A DNA stretch of 7,443 nucleotides from Candidatus Hydrothermarchaeota archaeon (lineage in GTDB: Archaea; Hydrothermarchaeota; Hydrothermarchaeia; Hydrothermarchaeales; WAQR01), in contig WAQR01000210.1 of the NCBI GenBank assembly GCA_015520145.1, positions 1 through 7,443 on the forward strand, given 5' to 3'. Below, piece by piece: positions 6,118 through 7,443 of the stretch. The notes beneath the pieces were generated by a model, which worked only from the letters and a program-made list of their open reading frames with translations, was not told the DNA's origin and searched no databases. The position numbers and the translations under genes are program-made. Position 1 is the stretch's first letter. The number at the start of each line of letters is the position of its first letter.

Positions 6118-6327
6118 ATGTTAAATGAATTTTTGATGGAAGAGAGAGGTCAAGGTGCTATTGAGTACATCCTGCTTGCAGGAGGTATTATTGTTGCAGC
6201 AGTTGTGATATTTGATATCTACAGACAGATGACACAGACAGCATGGGTCGCCGCAAATACGACTACACAGAATGCATCGTCCAGGATGTCTAGTAAGGTG
6301 TCAAGTGCATTGGAGCAGATGGGGTAG
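6118..6327 (+). CDS. Class III signal peptide pilin, second copy
   Basis: A 69-residue paralogue of the pilin just upstream. The leader MLNEFLMEERG precedes QGAIEYILL, giving a predicted cut between Gly11 and Gln12 and a 58-residue mature pilin. The 21 residues from 12 to 32 are identical to the first copy. Changes cluster in the leader and at 40-46 (QTAWVAA in place of SSAATKL), with Ala33 replaced by Asp at the end of the hydrophobic helix. Both sequons, Asn47-Thr-Thr and Asn52-Ala-Ser, are kept. No Shine-Dalgarno precedes ATG 6118, nor the in-frame ATG at 6136, which would leave only five residues before the cut site, so 6118 is preferred. Translation may depend on coupling, on processing near the hairpin in the spacer, or be weak. 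It could be a minor pilin or an alternate subunit. Confidence 0.9.
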   Translation: MLNEFLMEERGQGAIEYILLAGGIIVAAVVIFDIYRQMTQTAWVAANTTTQNASSRMSSKVSSALEQMG

Positions 6328-6342
6328 GATGGTTTTGCCTGT

Positions 6343-7443
6343 TCAGGAGGGGCGGTAGATCCGCCAGGAGAGGTATAGTAGCAAGAGGAATAATGATAGG
6401 AATGCCACAATAGAAACAATATTCGATATCGCTCTGGTTCTGGTATTCTCAAATGTCACTCTGATTTCATGCACACCTTCGTCGAGATAAAGTTCCATAA
6501 GACCTTCACTGTCCACCTTTACCTCTTCTTTCTTGCCATCAACATAGGCTGTCCACCCGGGGAAGTAGAAGGTGTTTATTTTTAAAACTGATGCCTTTTT
6601 TACGTTTGTTTTGAATTCTAACTGGTTGCATTTTTCCTCTGTGATTGATACCTCTGCCTCCCCTGATAAAACATCTACTTTGCTTTTTATAGTCGTGTTT
6701 TGGAAAATTGCCCATTCTGGCAGATATTCACCGTGGTCAGTTAACCCGGGATATTCTGTCAGACTTTTGACATTTTCTTTGGTTATGATACCTTCTGTAC
6801 CTGAAAGATATCCTGTAGGCGGGCCGATAAAGTTGGTGGACATCGTTACTATAAGGATGGATGTGAATAAAGTAAGGCCGAAAATCTGAGTTTTTTCTCT
6901 GATGATCCTTTCAAATGCCATCGAGCTTAAAAGAGACGTTAGGAGTATCCCTATACCAAAGAGCCGCCATGGGAACTGGACGAATTTTAAAATGCCTATA
7001 TTTTCCCAGATGATAAGGGAGTATGGAGTCATCATGAATATCGTAAAGAGGAGCATACTGAACAGAAATACGACCGTCCTGTTTCGAGATAAAAGAAGTG
7101 CGGTCAGCGACAGTATGGTATGAGCAATGCCAAATTGAAGGACAATAAATGGATTGTCAATAACCTTTGAGAATACCCGGGTATATGTCGGCAGGAAAAA
7201 GCCGGGGTTCAGCAGGTTGTTATGATAGTCATATTCCCAGGTAGCGGTATATAAAATATCTATGTTTACATATTCTTTTTCGACCATTGCAGGGACCCAG
7301 AAGAATGCAGTTAGAAGAAGCCCGGTAAGCAATGCGGTGAGTACAGGCTTTGCAGGGAATTTTTTTTCTACAATAAAAAAACCGGTATATGCCAGGAGAA
7401 ATGCAGAAAATAACATGGCCATGATATTGTGTGTCAGGATAAG
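6343..7443 (-). CDS. Polytopic membrane protein, YfhO / PTPS-related type, partial at its 5' end
   Basis: The minus-strand reading frame stays open to the window edge. The codons upstream of the Met at 7422 read LILTHNI, a natural continuation of a membrane segment, so the true start lies outside the window and 366 residues are visible. About six hydrophobic segments occupy the first 220 residues, including FFWVPAMVEKEYV and QFPWRLFGI, motifs I associate with the membrane proteins annotated as 6-pyruvoyl-tetrahydropterin synthase-related (PF10131) and with YfhO-like proteins. An exterior, probably beta-rich domain of about 110 residues follows, with YFPGWTAYVDGKKEEV and GVHEIRVTFENT, then a final membrane segment and a short basic tail. 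Relatives are suspected of glycan or lipid-linked sugar transfer; no catalytic residue can be named here. It converges on the pilin genes with a 15-base gap, so it belongs to another transcript. A link to pilin glycosylation is possible but rests only on adjacency. Confidence 0.8.
   Translation of the reverse strand, partial: LILTHNIMAMLFSAFLLAYTGFFIVEKKFPAKPVLTALLTGLLLTAFFWVPAMVEKEYVNIDILYTATWEYDYHNNLLNPGFFLPTYTRVFSKVIDNPFIVLQFGIAHTILSLTALLLSRNRTVVFLFSMLLFTIFMMTPYSLIIWENIGILKFVQFPWRLFGIGILLTSLLSSMAFERIIREKTQIFGLTLFTSILIVTMSTNFIGPPTGYLSGTEGIITKENVKSLTEYPGLTDHGEYLPEWAIFQNTTIKSKVDVLSGEAEVSITEEKCNQLEFKTNVKKASVLKINTFYFPGWTAYVDGKKEEVKVDSEGLMELYLDEGVHEIRVTFENTRTRAISNIVSIVAFLSLFLLLLYLSWRIYRPS

Larger units (their letters stand above)
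5858..6327 (+). repeat. Tandem duplication of the pilin gene
   Basis: The two pilin genes have the same length (210 bases) and start exactly 260 bases apart. Their products align without gaps, with 51 of 69 residues identical. A 29-base perfect DNA match (5903-5931 with 6163-6191) and a 19-base match just after it cover the assembly helix, while the 50-base spacer has no counterpart upstream of the first gene. Confidence 0.9.

Noticed and set aside
6572..7123. Plus-strand open frames opposite the membrane protein gene
   Set aside because: They are antisense to a clear membrane-protein coding frame and lack recognisable motifs.
1..7443. tRNA, rRNA, CRISPR array, insertion sequence or inteins
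   Set aside because: No cloverleaf, repeat-spacer pattern, transposase or terminal inverted repeats were seen, and the extra length of the ATPase is explained by the second unit and linkers, not by an intein in a Walker motif.

Overview
The window looks archaeal. Arginine is mostly AGG/AGA and isoleucine is often ATA. Shine-Dalgarno sequences match the archaeal GGAGGTGATC consensus. The two small pilins carry class III (QxxxE) prepilin signals of the kind cut by the archaeal EppA peptidase. A methanogen- or ANME-like euryarchaeon is a reasonable guess, but no marker gene here fixes the lineage.

Layout. From 35 to 5694 three closely packed plus-strand genes encode the motor and membrane platform of a type IV pilus-like machine: a very long secretion ATPase (35-3592), a first TadC/GspF-fold membrane protein with a long coiled-coil N-terminus (3594-4730), and a second, shorter one (4747-5694). 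A 163-bp non-coding gap (5695-5857) holds two consecutive hairpins, an A+T-rich promoter candidate and a near-perfect Shine-Dalgarno. Two tandem 69-residue pilin genes follow (5858-6067 and 6118-6327), separated by 50 bp that contain a strong hairpin. Fifteen bases further on, a convergent minus-strand gene (6343 to the window end, 5' end missing) encodes a polytopic membrane protein with a large C-terminal exterior domain, resembling YfhO / PTPS-related membrane proteins.

How the genes work together. The ATPase should sit under the membrane and drive the platform proteins, which assemble mature pilins after peptidase cleavage. The split platform plus EppA-type pilins resembles the Epd pilus locus of Methanococcus (EpdJ/EpdK platform, EpdL ATPase). 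No prepilin peptidase is in the window.

The striking point is that every component is doubled. The ATPase is a head-to-tail fusion of two full FlaI/TadA-like units, both with intact Walker A, Walker B, Asp-box and His-box motifs. There are two platform paralogues and two pilin paralogues. This suggests a hetero-symmetric pilus motor, for example three double subunits forming a six-site ring. The pilins are also unusual: only 58 residues when mature, with two conserved N-glycosylation sequons in an otherwise divergent tail.
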